A stretch of 64,000 nucleotides of DNA from 66-474 sp035281745 (GCA_035281745.1 DATEDI010000013.1:1-64000), one strand, 5' to 3'; positions 23,467 through 32,643 are shown, counted from the first letter of the stretch. A program made the numbers and translations. Notes: a model not told the origin generated them from the letters alone.

Positions 23467-23644
23467 AGCGCGCGGACTCGATCAACAAGGAAAAGCGATC
23501 GCTTCGACGCGCATCGACTCGCCACTTTCACCACGACCTTCCAGCAATGCGTCGCGGTCGACGGCAAGCGACCGCGGAAGGCCTGTCGCACGCCGGCGTT
23601 GCGTTCCGGCTTTGCAGAGCACCCTCGGACATCACACCGCCGCC

Positions 23645-24499
23645 ATGCAGAACTTGTTGCTACAAACGACCATCGAAGGCGATACTGACGACTGGAACAT
23701 CACGCGCTTCAGTCGCTTGACTGAATTCCTGTCTCATTTGCGCGACCAGCGAGGGCAACTCGCGTTCCGGGTGACCGCCCGCAATCGTGGCCGACGTGGC
23801 GAACCGGACGCGGTACTTTCGAAACTGTCGGAACTGGAATTCGACCAACTGTGGCTGTTCGCGGTGGACGGGGGCGACGGCCTGACGGCTGCCGATTGCG
23901 CGGGGATCGGCCGCTTCCGGCAATTGGGTGGTCGCCTGCTGGTCACGCGCGACATGGATTTGGGCGGGTCTGTCTGCAACCTGGATGGCGTTGGCGCCGC
24001 GCACCACTTCCATAACAACAACCCGGAACGAAACGATCGCCGCCCCGACAACCCGCCTTCGCCCGATATCGTCGGGCCAAATCATCGGGCAGGCGCCGAC
24101 GCCGATTTTCAGCGCGTCAGGCCCGTCGGGCACATTCATCCCGTCATGCGCGACCGGCACTCGGTGACCGGCGTCATCCAGTACCTGCCGGCGCATCCCC
24201 ATGACGGTGTCGTGAGCGTCCCGCCGGGCGAAGCGAGCGCGCGGATCATCGTGGCGGGCCAAAACACGTCATCCGGGCGTCGTTTCGACATCGCGGCTGC
24301 CTTCGAGCGTTCGGAGCGCGGCGGGCGCGCCATTGCCCAATCGAGCTTCCACCATTTCAGCAATTGCAACAGGGACTCCAACACCGGTTGGCCTTCTTTC
24401 GGGGGCGAACCTGCCAGCGGTTCGATCGCGAGGTCTCCGGAGGCGCTGCGTTCGACGCAGCAATATGTTTCCAACGTCGCGTTCTGGCTGGCCGACTGA
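23645..24499 (+). CDS. Protein of unknown function (possible amidotransferase-like fold)
   Basis: This 284-residue soluble protein has no signal peptide. It shows RFSRLTEFLSHLRDQRG, then LEFDQLWLFAVDGGDGLTAADCAGIGRF, followed by GGRLLVTRDMDLGGSVC and a His/Asn-rich segment (GAAHHFHNNNPERND). Later blocks are VRPVGHIHPVMRD and RGGRAIAQSSFHHFSNCN. The order (a strand with D-x-L-W-L-F, a glycine-rich turn, GGRLLVTRD, then histidine-rich loops) recalls ThuA/class-I-amidotransferase-like folds, but I do not recognise a named family. The ATG at 23645 follows a gap of 178 bp after lysR. It precedes the NmrA-like gene by 175 bp and may share its promoter or control. Confidence 0.65.
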   Translation: MQNLLLQTTIEGDTDDWNITRFSRLTEFLSHLRDQRGQLAFRVTARNRGRRGEPDAVLSKLSELEFDQLWLFAVDGGDGLTAADCAGIGRFRQLGGRLLVTRDMDLGGSVCNLDGVGAAHHFHNNNPERNDRRPDNPPSPDIVGPNHRAGADADFQRVRPVGHIHPVMRDRHSVTGVIQYLPAHPHDGVVSVPPGEASARIIVAGQNTSSGRRFDIAAAFERSERGGRAIAQSSFHHFSNCNRDSNTGWPSFGGEPASGSIARSPEALRSTQQYVSNVAFWLAD

Positions 24500-24674
24500 G
24501 CGTTTCGCCGTTGCTGCGTTGGCCGCGAGCCTGCCCAACCACAGTGATGCACTGGCGGAAGCACTGCGGTGACTGCCCCGCGCCTACCGGACCGCGAACG
24601 GGCCGCCCAGGATGCAGTTGCCGGGAACATGCCGCGTTGCGCCGCATCCCGCAACGAACCGGAGGCAAGCAAGC

Positions 24675-25439
24675 ATGAACATCATCGTTTTGGGCGGCAG
24701 TGGCCTGGTCGGACGCAATGCCGTCGCAAGATTGCGCGCGGATGGGCATCAGGTATCGGCCGAATCCCGCAGGACAGGCGTCGACGTGGTGACCGGACAA
24801 GGATTGGCGGAAAGCCTGGCTGGCGCGGACGTCGTCGTCGACGTTACCAATTCGCCCGAGTTCGAAGGCATCGCCGCGTTCGAATTCTTCAAGGCAGCCA
24901 TTTTCAATATCCTCGATGCCGAAAAACGCGCAGGCGTGAAACACCATGTGTCGCTTTCGGTAGTCGGAACCGGCCGTCTGGAAGACAGCCCCTACCTGCG
25001 CGGAAAGGCGTTGCAGGAACGCCAGATCGCGGCGTCCGGCATTCCATTCACCATCGTGCACGCGACGCAGTTTTTCGAGTTTCTGTACGACATCATTGTC
25101 GATGCAGAGGCCGAGCAGACGATTCGCCTGTCACCCGCGTACATCGAACCGGTGGCCTCGGATGATGTCGCAGCAACCATTGCACGCGTCGCCGCAAGCG
25201 CAGCACTCAATGGCGCGATCGAGATCGCAGGTCCGGATCGGGTACGGATGTCCGAGCTTATCCAGAGGAATGTTCTCGACATGGAGGCACCTTACGACGT
25301 CGAGACCGACGTTCGCGCGCCATACTTTGGCGCCACCCTGGATGAGTTCGTACTGCTTCCGGGCGCGCATGCCGAGCGCGGCAAGATCGGGTACCAGGCA
25401 TGGCTAGACCAATCGGACTATGCACGGGCCGATTGGTAG
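24675..25439 (+). CDS. NmrA-like NAD(P)-binding protein (second paralogue)
   Basis: This 254-residue protein opens with MNIIVLGGSGLVGRNAVARL (nucleotide loop GGSGLVG). It matches the protein at 12202-12972 along its length: both have VKxHVxLSVVG, PYxRGKxLQExxIxxSG and HxTQFFEFL at equivalent places, and both end in an A-P-Y-F-G-A block followed by a D-x-L/F-V-x-x-P-x-A-H segment. It is an atypical SDR without YxxxK; the role is unknown. GGAGG lies 9-13 bases before the ATG. The stop overlaps the start of the MFS gene by 20 bp, so the two are translationally coupled and the protein may act on the transported compound. Confidence 0.87.
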   Translation: MNIIVLGGSGLVGRNAVARLRADGHQVSAESRRTGVDVVTGQGLAESLAGADVVVDVTNSPEFEGIAAFEFFKAAIFNILDAEKRAGVKHHVSLSVVGTGRLEDSPYLRGKALQERQIAASGIPFTIVHATQFFEFLYDIIVDAEAEQTIRLSPAYIEPVASDDVAATIARVAASAALNGAIEIAGPDRVRMSELIQRNVLDMEAPYDVETDVRAPYFGATLDEFVLLPGAHAERGKIGYQAWLDQSDYARADW

Positions 25440-26712
25440 CGCCTGTGTGCGCGACCGCGATCTTGCACGTTCCGCAACCGCATGGATTGCCGTGTCGATC
25501 GCAGCGGCGTTCTTCCTGTACGAGTTCATGACGCGAATCGAGCCGAGTCTCGCCGCACAATCGATCGAAAATTTCTACCACCTCTCCGACGCCCGCTTCG
25601 GCACCTTGTCGAGCCTGTTCTTTTGGGTTTACGCACCGATGCAGATCGTGGTGGGTTTGTTGCTCGATCGCTACGGCGCCAGGCGCTTCGTTCTCGTGGG
25701 TATCCTGCTTTGCGCGGGCGGCGTGCTGCTGTTTGCGTTGACCGGTGAACCCGCAGTCGCCGGTGCGGGACGCCTGATGACGGGCTTCGGAGCATCCTTC
25801 GCGTTCGTTGCGGCGCTGTGGCTCGTCAATCACTGGTTTGCGCCGACGCGCTTTGCGTTGCTTTCCAGCAGCGTAACGGCGGTAGGAATGCTCGGCACCG
25901 CGGTCGGTGGCGTGGCGCTCTCGCATCTGATCGCCGCCAGCGGCTGGCGCGAGGTGTTCTTCGCCACCTCTGCAGGCGGGGGCGTGTTGTTCGTGGCAGC
26001 CCTGCTGTTCCTGCGCGAACCTGCTTCACCCGCCGCGGCATCGACTTCCGATTTCACCAGCCATGTGCGACGGAATCTTGGTGCCGTCATCGGCAACACG
26101 CGGACGTGGATCATCGCGATCATCGGCTTGCTGTATTACGTGCCGGTCAACGTGTACGCCGGCCTTTGGGGCACCACGGAGCTCGTCAAGGACCACCACG
26201 TGTCGCATGTGACGGCCGAAAGCCTGATCGCCTTGGTCTTCTGGGGGCTGACGGTCGGCAGCGTTCTTGGCGGATGGCTTTCGGACCGGCTCGGGCACCG
26301 AAAATACCTGGTGTTCTTCGGAGCCGTGCTCACCGCACTCGCATACCTCGCGGAGCTCATCCTCCGTGGCCCGACGTGGGTCCAGGGAATCCTGCTGTTC
26401 GCGGGCGGCTTCTTCGGCGGACCCCAGATGCTCGTGTTCGCGATGGCCAAGGAAGGGCAGCCGAACGAGCTTGCCGGCACGGTCATCGCGTTCGTCAACA
26501 TGATCGGGATCGCCGGCGCTCTCGTCATGCAGCCGTTGGTGGGTTACCTCGCCGATCTGTCCGGAGGCGCCTTCCAGTTCGCCTTGATGGTCGTGCCATT
26601 GAGCAGCGTCCTTGCAGCCGCTCTTGTGCTGCTGTTGCCGGAGTATCGGCATCCCGATCACCGGGTCGGAACACCACGCCGAGCATTGAATCGTCCGCTG
26701 CCGGTTCGCTGA
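25420..26712 (+). CDS. Major facilitator superfamily transporter
   Basis: This 430-residue protein has about twelve membrane helices. The loop between helices 2 and 3 is GLLLDRYGARRFVL, and the equivalent in the second half is GGWLSDRLGHRKYLV, both forms of the MFS signature G-x-x-x-D-R-x-G-x-R. Helix 1 carries FFLYEFMTRIEPSL. The substrate is not deducible; the family includes anion/proton symporters and drug exporters. The ATG at 25420 lies inside the end of the NmrA-like gene, and the 20-bp overlap suggests coupling. The C-terminal 30 residues are polar. No regulator other than the LysR protein about 2 kb upstream is near. Confidence 0.9.
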   Translation: MHGPIGSACVRDRDLARSATAWIAVSIAAAFFLYEFMTRIEPSLAAQSIENFYHLSDARFGTLSSLFFWVYAPMQIVVGLLLDRYGARRFVLVGILLCAGGVLLFALTGEPAVAGAGRLMTGFGASFAFVAALWLVNHWFAPTRFALLSSSVTAVGMLGTAVGGVALSHLIAASGWREVFFATSAGGGVLFVAALLFLREPASPAAASTSDFTSHVRRNLGAVIGNTRTWIIAIIGLLYYVPVNVYAGLWGTTELVKDHHVSHVTAESLIALVFWGLTVGSVLGGWLSDRLGHRKYLVFFGAVLTALAYLAELILRGPTWVQGILLFAGGFFGGPQMLVFAMAKEGQPNELAGTVIAFVNMIGIAGALVMQPLVGYLADLSGGAFQFALMVVPLSSVLAAALVLLLPEYRHPDHRVGTPRRALNRPLPVR

Positions 26713-26964
26713 CCGCCGCCCCGACGTTGGTTCCTGGCCACGCGTGTACGCGCGAATCGTCATGTCGGCGCGGCGACGTTGCCGACGTCGCGCATCCACG
26801 CCCATGCGGCGATTGTTTCCGGACAGTCAACGCATCGCCGTTCGCTACGAGTCTTCTGGCAACCGATATCAATGCCTACGCTGGGACTGCCACGCGCCGC
26901 CGCACTCTATCGCTGGGTCGCGCATTCCATCGGCACCTCGATCACCAAGCCTTGGAGAGAAATC

Positions 26965-27354
26965 GTGAATACGAACATGACCGATACATGCAATCCCCCA
27001 ATCAGCACCTGGCCCGACCGGACGAATCTGGTACTCGGCGCACTTCTCTGCGTGTCGCCATGGCTCGCCGGGGGTGGCAGCATCGCGATTACGTGGAATG
27101 CGGTGGCCTTTGGTGCCGCCATTGCCATTACGGCCATCGCCGCAATTGCCAGACCGGCTGTGGGTCCGGAATGGACCAACGTCGGCCTCGGTGCATGGCT
27201 GGTGATCGCCCCGTGGGTCTTTGGTTTTTCGGATCAAGCGGTGGCCGGCTGGACCAGCCTGCTCGTCGGCATTCTCGTCGCCTATTTCGCCGGGATACAG
27301 ATCACGCTCATGAAGCGTTCCGCGGCTTCGCGCCGTTCTTTCCCGGCGCAATGA
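26965..27354 (+). CDS. SPW-repeat membrane protein
   Basis: This 129-residue integral membrane protein has about four helices arranged as two similar halves. Each half contains a proline-tryptophan turn: LVLGALLCVSPWLAGG and LGAWLVIAPWVFGFSD, the SPW motif that names the family. The function is unknown; these proteins are common in stress-related or accessory regions of proteobacterial genomes. The GTG at 26965 is chosen because GGAGAG lies six bases upstream; an ATG at 26977 would remove four residues. It is followed 83 bp later by the four-helix protein gene. Confidence 0.82.
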   Translation: MNTNMTDTCNPPISTWPDRTNLVLGALLCVSPWLAGGGSIAITWNAVAFGAAIAITAIAAIARPAVGPEWTNVGLGAWLVIAPWVFGFSDQAVAGWTSLLVGILVAYFAGIQITLMKRSAASRRSFPAQ

Positions 27355-27437
27355 AGTACCGCCATCGAAGTCGCAGCCGCCCAAGCCGCGTTCACCCCGA
27401 TCAGATCGGAAACCACGGATCAACCAGGAGTCCAACC

Positions 27438-27947
27438 ATGAATGCCGAGCAATGTGCCATCGTGCAAAAACTGATATCGCACCTCGATGACACCCACTTC
27501 CTGTATCTGAGATTCAAGCCGCTGCTGAGCCATGCACACGTGCGATTCCTCGTGTCGCAGATGATCGATCTGCACGCGGCGATTGCAGACGATCTGGCGC
27601 GGCAAATGCGGCTGGCCGGCGGGCTTGCCGCACGCCGTGGCGTGGGCACCTTGGCCCGGCTCCGCGCGCGGGCGGCCTGCTGGATGGTGTTCGGCAGCAC
27701 AGACAGCGAAAGGAGCTGCCTGGAGCGCATCGTCCGTCACGAGGACCGGTTGGCCCAGGAGTTCCAGACGGTGATGGCGCAGGCCGGCGATCTGCACCGG
27801 AACCTGCACGACCAGTTGCTCGCATTGGAACGCGCCAGCTACCGAATCGAATCGCTAATGCGCCTGATGGAAGCGTCATCGCCCGACGCCTCGCAACCGC
27901 CGCCAATCGCTGCATACGTGCCCGCACGCGCACGGCTTCGGAGATGA
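27438..27947 (+). CDS. Predicted four-helix-bundle protein (PA2169/DUF2383-like)
   Basis: This 169-residue soluble, mostly helical protein reads as long amphipathic helices: QCAIVQKLISHLDDTHFLYLRF, VRFLVSQMIDLHAAIADDLA, ERSCLERIVRHEDRLAQEFQ and a last one near LHDQLLALERASYRIESLM. Length and pattern fit the ferritin-like four-helix bundles of the PA2169/DUF2383 type, but iron-binding residues are not clearly conserved, so the family call is tentative. The C-terminus is Pro/Ala-rich and disordered. ATG 27438 has AGGAGT eight bases before it. It forms a small unit with the SPW gene upstream of the efflux operon. Confidence 0.65.
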   Translation: MNAEQCAIVQKLISHLDDTHFLYLRFKPLLSHAHVRFLVSQMIDLHAAIADDLARQMRLAGGLAARRGVGTLARLRARAACWMVFGSTDSERSCLERIVRHEDRLAQEFQTVMAQAGDLHRNLHDQLLALERASYRIESLMRLMEASSPDASQPPPIAAYVPARARLRR

Positions 27948-28093
27948 ACACTGGTTGGCAGCCGGGTGCGTGCGCACACCGGACAGTGTGACGCTTCATT
28001 CGATCCGCCATGTCGCGTCTGCAGCGCATCAACGAACAAGTGGAAGGCCAGCGCTGCCTGACAGGCAAAGGGTCGTCCTCGCATTCCGCGATT

Positions 28094-28105
28094 GTTTCCG
28101 GAAAC
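28094..28105. promoter_or_regulatory. 12-bp palindrome upstream of the efflux operon
   Basis: GTTTCCGGAAAC is a perfect palindrome about 110 bp before the likely start of the efflux channel gene. The 15 bases GCGATTGTTTCCGGA that include its left half recur at 26809-26823, 140 bp before the SPW gene. It may be an operator; no binding protein can be named. Confidence 0.35.
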
Positions 28106-28214
28106 GCAACGTACTGGGACCTTTCCCGACTCTACCGGTGACGCGCGGTGCTGCCTACGCTGCAACAACGCACGGGATGTTTGCGCCATATTCGGAAACA
28201 GGAACGCAGCCAGC

Positions 28215-29870
28215 ATGGGTACATACGCGCAATCGCACGCGGCCATCGTTGTATCGGCAAAGCCGCAGCAGGTGTGGAACGTACGCCATGGCCGGCGCCC
28301 ACTTTGTGGCGTTCGGGTTTTGCGCGGGGTCGTCGCTCGCTTGCGGCTACACATCGGCGCTCTGTTGTGTGCCTTCGCATTGGCCGGCTGCACTGTCGGC
28401 CCGAACTTCGTCAAGCCGAAAAGCGGCCTGGATGCGGCGATCCTGTCGCCCCGACAGAGCCGTCCCGGCGCCATCCCGACTTCCGACACCAACGTTCCCA
28501 CGCAGTGGTGGTCGTTGTTCCATGACCCCGTTCTGACTGGCCTGGAACAAAAGGCGCAGGCGGACAACCTCGGCCTGCAGATGGCTTTCGAGCGCATCGA
28601 AGCGAGCCGGGCCATCCTTGGCATCACCTCCTCGCAACTGTTGCCGACCGTCGCTGCCGGCGCAAGCTACGCACGTTCCGCGCTCAGCAAGAACGGCAAG
28701 TTCGCCGCGCTAGGCGCGCCAACCCGTCCAACCAATTTCTGGCAGCTCGGTTTCGATTTCAGCTGGGAGATCGATCTGTGGGGTCGCGCGAGACGTGCAC
28801 GCGAGGGCGCCTCGGCGGCGCTGGAAGCCACGGAGTACGACCGCGAGGCCGTGCGTGTGGCGCTTGCCGCGGAAGTAGCGAGCACCTATTTGAAGTTGCG
28901 CGGCACGCAAGCCCAACTGGGTATCGCGCAGCAGAACCTCGACATCGCGCAACATCTCCTCGACCTGGTCCAGAGCCGCGTGCGCAACGGCGTTGCCACG
29001 GACTTCGAAACAGCTTCCGCCCGCGCGCAATTGGCGGAAGTCCAGGCCTCGATTCCGGAACTCATCCAGCAACGCAACCGCTTGATGAATGCGCTGGCGC
29101 TGTTGTTGTCGGAAAAACCGCGTGCGCTCGACGCTCGATTGATCCACGCCATGCCGTTGCCGTCGCTGCCCGCCAGCGTACCTGTGGGAGTCCCTTCCGA
29201 ATTGGCACGCAGGCGTCCCGACATCCAGCGGGCGGAGGCAAGGTTGCATGCCGCCACCGCCGCCATAGGCGTGGCGACGGCGGACTTTTATCCGCGCATC
29301 GGCCTGAAGGCGCAAGTCGGAGTGGAAGCCTTCGACAGCGAAGATCTCCTCGATTGGGACTCGCACTTTTTCTCCGTCGGCCCGTCGGTCTATCTCCCCA
29401 TCTTCCAGGGCGGTCGCCTGAAGCGCCGGCTGGAATTGACCCAAGCGCGACAAAAACAGGCCGCGCTTGCGTATCGGCAAACCGTATTGCAGGCGTGGCA
29501 TGAAGTGGACGATGCGCTCGATGCCTGCAGCGCCCAGCAAAGCCGGCATCGAGAGCTGCGGGTTGCATACCGGCAGAACGAACTGGCACTGCAGTCCGCA
29601 CGGCGGGGCTACCAGCAAGGGGTTGCCGACTACCTGCAGGTGTTGAGTGCGCAGCGCCGATTGCTCGCAAGCCAGACCACGCTCAACGCGAGTGCAACCG
29701 ACACCGCGCTCACCGTGGTCGAGCTGTACAAATCGCTGGGCGGTGGTTGGAACCCGGATGCACTCGAAGCGGCATCGCAATCCGGCAAGACGGTGGCCAG
29801 GCAAGACTCGTCTGTCGCTTCCGCCCCGATTGCGTCGCCGTCTGAATCCCGATCGCAGGCGCACCCATGA
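28215..29870 (+). CDS. RND/MFS efflux outer-membrane lipoprotein, NodT family
   Basis: This TolC-like outer-membrane channel, up to 551 residues, is of the NodT/OprM group. The lipoprotein signal LLCAFALAGCTVGPNF gives an acylated Cys. Two homologous halves follow, with typical blocks PTQWWSLFHDPVLTGLEQKA, FDFSWEIDLWGRARRAREGA, VPVGVPSELARRRPDIQRAE (linker between the halves) and SVYLPIFQGGRLKRRLEL. It forms a trimeric duct for the downstream transporter and adaptor. The start is uncertain: the ATG at 28215 leaves 58 residues before the lipid Cys, too many for a signal peptide, so a GTG at 28272 or a TTG at 28320 may be used. It overlaps the next gene by 4 bp (ATGA), the first step of a coupled three-gene operon. 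Confidence 0.92.
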   Translation: MGTYAQSHAAIVVSAKPQQVWNVRHGRRPLCGVRVLRGVVARLRLHIGALLCAFALAGCTVGPNFVKPKSGLDAAILSPRQSRPGAIPTSDTNVPTQWWSLFHDPVLTGLEQKAQADNLGLQMAFERIEASRAILGITSSQLLPTVAAGASYARSALSKNGKFAALGAPTRPTNFWQLGFDFSWEIDLWGRARRAREGASAALEATEYDREAVRVALAAEVASTYLKLRGTQAQLGIAQQNLDIAQHLLDLVQSRVRNGVATDFETASARAQLAEVQASIPELIQQRNRLMNALALLLSEKPRALDARLIHAMPLPSLPASVPVGVPSELARRRPDIQRAEARLHAATAAIGVATADFYPRIGLKAQVGVEAFDSEDLLDWDSHFFSVGPSVYLPIFQGGRLKRRLELTQARQKQAALAYRQTVLQAWHEVDDALDACSAQQSRHRELRVAYRQNELALQSARRGYQQGVADYLQVLSAQRRLLASQTTLNASATDTALTVVELYKSLGGGWNPDALEAASQSGKTVARQDSSVASAPIASPSESRSQAHP

Positions 29871-31447
29871 GCGACGGAACCTTGGCCAATGCGTTGCGCG
29901 CGAACGCTGCCGAACGGCCCGCGGCAAATCCGCTTGTCCGCCCGATGGTGGGGCTCGCCGGCATTTTCATCGCGGCCATGATGGCCGGGTTGAACAATCG
30001 GCTCGGCTCGCTGGCGTTGGCAGACGTGCGCGGCGCGCTCGGGTTCGGCTTCGATGGCGCATCGTGGATTGCCACGGCGTACAGCGCCGGGGAACTGATC
30101 GCGATGCCGTTCTCGGCCTGGTTCGGCGCCACGCTCTCGATCCGCCGCTTCGTATTGTGGATGCTGGGTTTCAGCATCGCGGTTGCGGTGGTTCTGCCCC
30201 TCGTCACAAACCTTCACTTGCTGATGGTTTTGCGCTTCCTGCAAGGCATCGCCACCGGATCGATGATTCCGCTGCTGATGATGGCGGCGCTCAAATTCCT
30301 TCCGCTGCCCATCCGTTTGCACGGGCTGGCGCTGTATGCGATGACCGCGACATTCGCGCCCAATCTTGGCTTCTGGCTGGAAGGGCGCTGGACCGACGTG
30401 CTTTCCGACTGGCGTTGGGTGTACTGGCAGTTGATTCCGCTGGCCATCATTTCCGGCGCGATGGTCGCATGGGGCATGCCACGCATGCCCATCCGAACCG
30501 AACAGTTCGGGCGCGCCAACTGGCCAGGCATGGCCACCGGAGCCGCGGCGCTTGCGCTGATCGCCGTCGCTCTCAGCCAGGGCGTACGGCTGGACTGGTT
30601 CCACTCTCCGCTGATTGCCGGCTCGCTGCTGGCCGGGCTGGCCCTGCTGATCATCTATCTGATGACGGAATGGGACCACTTGTCGCCATTCATCAAGTTG
30701 CAGATCCTCGGCCGCCGGAACCTGGCCATCGGCTTCACGCTGTTTCTCCTGTTGCTGGTCGTGCTGATGTCGAGCTCGTTGCTGCCGGCCACCTTCCTCG
30801 GTTCGATCCAGGGTTATCGGCCGCTTCAGATGGCGCCGATCGGCTTGATCGTGGCCTTGCCGCAATTGGTCCTGGGATCTGCAGTTGCGGTCGTGCTGTA
30901 CCAGAAATGGGCCGACGCACGCGTTGTGTTGGCGCTCGGCCTCCTGCTGATCGTGGTGGCCTGTTTTTTCGGCGCGCAATTGACCGCAGTGTGGAATCGC
31001 GACCAGTTCGTCGTCGCGCAGGCATTGCAGGCCTTCGGGCAGCCAATGGCCATCGTGTCGATGCTGTTCCTGTGCACCAGCGTCATTGATCCCTCGGAAG
31101 GACCCTTCGTGTCCGGCACCATCAACACGCTGCGGGGCTTCGGCCTGCTGATCGGGCCTGCGTTGGTGGGACAGCTCGTTGTCGTGCGCCAACGTTTTCA
31201 TTCGGACATGCTGCTCGACCACGCAGCGCTTGCGGTCAATGCTTTTCCGCGCGCGCCCGATCCTGTACGGCTCACGCAATTTGTCGGCCAGCAATCCGCC
31301 GTGTTGGCGATCGCTGACGCTTACCGCGTGCTGGGCGTGCTCGCGCTGCTCCTGATTCCCCTTGCGTTGTGCATGGCTTATATCCCCGCCCCGGACACGC
31401 ACGCCGCCCCTCCGCGTGCAACCGAGCCCTCCACTTCAGACCACTAA
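29867..31447 (+). CDS. DHA2-type MFS drug transporter
   Basis: This 526-residue inner-membrane protein has about 14 helices, the layout of the EmrB/QacA (DHA2) group of proton-drug antiporters. Recognisable parts are MVGLAGIFIAAMMAGLNNRL in helix 1, DGASWIATAYSAGELIAMP (helix 2, with the W-x-x-x-A-Y-x-x-x-x pattern), LRFLQGIATGSMIPLLM, and VSGTINTLRGFGLLIGPAL near the end. The usual acidic residue of helix 1 is absent (NN instead), which may alter substrate choice. It works with the NodT-type channel before it and the EmrA-type adaptor six bp after it. The ATGA overlap with the channel gene shows coupling. Confidence 0.9.
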   Translation: MSDGTLANALRANAAERPAANPLVRPMVGLAGIFIAAMMAGLNNRLGSLALADVRGALGFGFDGASWIATAYSAGELIAMPFSAWFGATLSIRRFVLWMLGFSIAVAVVLPLVTNLHLLMVLRFLQGIATGSMIPLLMMAALKFLPLPIRLHGLALYAMTATFAPNLGFWLEGRWTDVLSDWRWVYWQLIPLAIISGAMVAWGMPRMPIRTEQFGRANWPGMATGAAALALIAVALSQGVRLDWFHSPLIAGSLLAGLALLIIYLMTEWDHLSPFIKLQILGRRNLAIGFTLFLLLLVVLMSSSLLPATFLGSIQGYRPLQMAPIGLIVALPQLVLGSAVAVVLYQKWADARVVLALGLLLIVVACFFGAQLTAVWNRDQFVVAQALQAFGQPMAIVSMLFLCTSVIDPSEGPFVSGTINTLRGFGLLIGPALVGQLVVVRQRFHSDMLLDHAALAVNAFPRAPDPVRLTQFVGQQSAVLAIADAYRVLGVLALLLIPLALCMAYIPAPDTHAAPPRATEPSTSDH

Positions 31448-31453
31448 CCCGCC

Positions 31454-32488
31454 ATGGCCATTTCGAAGAAAACCAAGCTTGCGATCGTGGCTGCGCTGCT
31501 CATCGTCACGGCCGTCGGCCTGGTCGGCCTCAGCCGCCCCGAATCCAGCGCATCCACCCAGTCCACCGATGATGCCTACATCGAAGCCGACTTCACCCTG
31601 GTTGCGCCACGCGTCGGGGGAACCATCGACGACGTTCTGGTCAGCGAAAACCAGAAGGTCAAGAAGGGGGAGTTGCTCGCCACCATCGATGACCGCGATT
31701 TCGTGGTCGCCGTGAAGGCGGCCAATGCCGCGGTCTCCGGCGCCCGCGCGCAAATCCTCAGCCTGAAGTCGCACCTCGCGCAGCAGCAAAGCGTGATACG
31801 CCAGGCAGAGGCTGCCGCTTCGGCTGCGGATGCCGCGCTCACTCTCGCCAGGGACAACCGCAAGCGGTATCGCAGCTTGGCCAAGGACGGCTCCGGGACC
31901 GTGCAAGCAATGCAGCAAGCGGAAGAGCAACTCCGCATTCAGCAAGCCAACCGGGAAAAGAGCACCGCCGGCGTGCAGGCCGCCCGGCAACAGGTGGCGG
32001 TTCTGAAAGCCGATCTGGAAAAGGCCTGGGCAGCCCTCGCGCAAGCGCAGGCCGCGCAAGTCGCTGCGGACTTGAAACTTTCCTACACACGCATCACCGC
32101 GCCGATCAACGGCACCGTGGGCAAGAAATCCGTGCGCACCGGGGCGTTCGTGAATGTCGGCCAGCCATTGCTGGCGATCGTTCCGCTCGATGCCGTTTAC
32201 GTCACTGCGGACTATCGTGAAACGCAGCTGGCGCGGGTCCGACCCGGCCAGGCGGTGGACATCACCGTCGATGCGCTGCCAGGTGAAAACTTGAAAGGCA
32301 CGGTGGAAAGCCTGGGGCCGGCAAGCGGCGTCAGCTACTCCGCGGTGGCTCCACACAACGCGACGGGAAATTTCACCAAGATCGTGCAGCGACTTCCTGT
32401 CCGCATCCGCGTCAACCCGGGGCAGGCCATGGCAGCGAAGTTGCGCGTCGGCATGTCGGTCACGCCGAGGATCCGCGTCGACGATTGA
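31454..32488 (+). CDS. HlyD/EmrA-family membrane-fusion (adaptor) protein
   Basis: This 344-residue periplasmic adaptor is anchored by one N-terminal helix (LAIVAALLIVTAVGLVGL, residues 9-26). STDDAYIEADFTLVAPRVGG opens the beta-barrel, the first lipoyl half is VLVSENQKVKKGELLATIDD, a coiled-coil hairpin of about 100 residues follows (ALTLARDNRKRYRSLAKDG to AQAAQVAADLKLS), and the second lipoyl half YTRITAPINGTVGKKSVRTG leads to the C-terminal barrel. It bridges the DHA2 transporter and the NodT channel. The gene starts six bases after the transporter stop, and its own stop lies 155 bp before the AefR-like gene. The operon exports unknown toxic compounds. Confidence 0.93.
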   Translation: MAISKKTKLAIVAALLIVTAVGLVGLSRPESSASTQSTDDAYIEADFTLVAPRVGGTIDDVLVSENQKVKKGELLATIDDRDFVVAVKAANAAVSGARAQILSLKSHLAQQQSVIRQAEAAASAADAALTLARDNRKRYRSLAKDGSGTVQAMQQAEEQLRIQQANREKSTAGVQAARQQVAVLKADLEKAWAALAQAQAAQVAADLKLSYTRITAPINGTVGKKSVRTGAFVNVGQPLLAIVPLDAVYVTADYRETQLARVRPGQAVDITVDALPGENLKGTVESLGPASGVSYSAVAPHNATGNFTKIVQRLPVRIRVNPGQAMAAKLRVGMSVTPRIRVDD

Positions 32489-32587
32489 CGCAGTCGCGCG
32501 AGCGGCCGCCCGCGCGAACATTGTTGCGCACCACACAACTCGATGCGTCCGTTGACAGGGCTACCTGCAAACATCGCACAGGACTAG

Positions 32588-32602
32588 CTTGTACATGACA
32601 AG
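32588..32602. promoter_or_regulatory. Inverted repeat, possible operator
   Basis: CTTGT-acatg-ACAAG is a perfect 5+5 inverted repeat 42 bp before the start codon of the AefR-like gene, in the gap after the efflux operon. Its size and symmetry fit a TetR-type half operator. A regulator cannot be named, and the adjacent protein lacks a visible DNA-binding domain. Confidence 0.35.
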
Positions 32603-32643
32603 ACGTGCCGGTGATCAAGGCACATGCCCACGAGGAGTTCGAC

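Noticed and set aside
25818..27437. A long open plus-strand frame upstream of and continuous with the four-helix protein gene
   Set aside because: It is a shadow of the MFS gene in another frame; the encoded sequence is Arg/Gly-rich without motifs, and the real start with a ribosome-binding site is at 27438.
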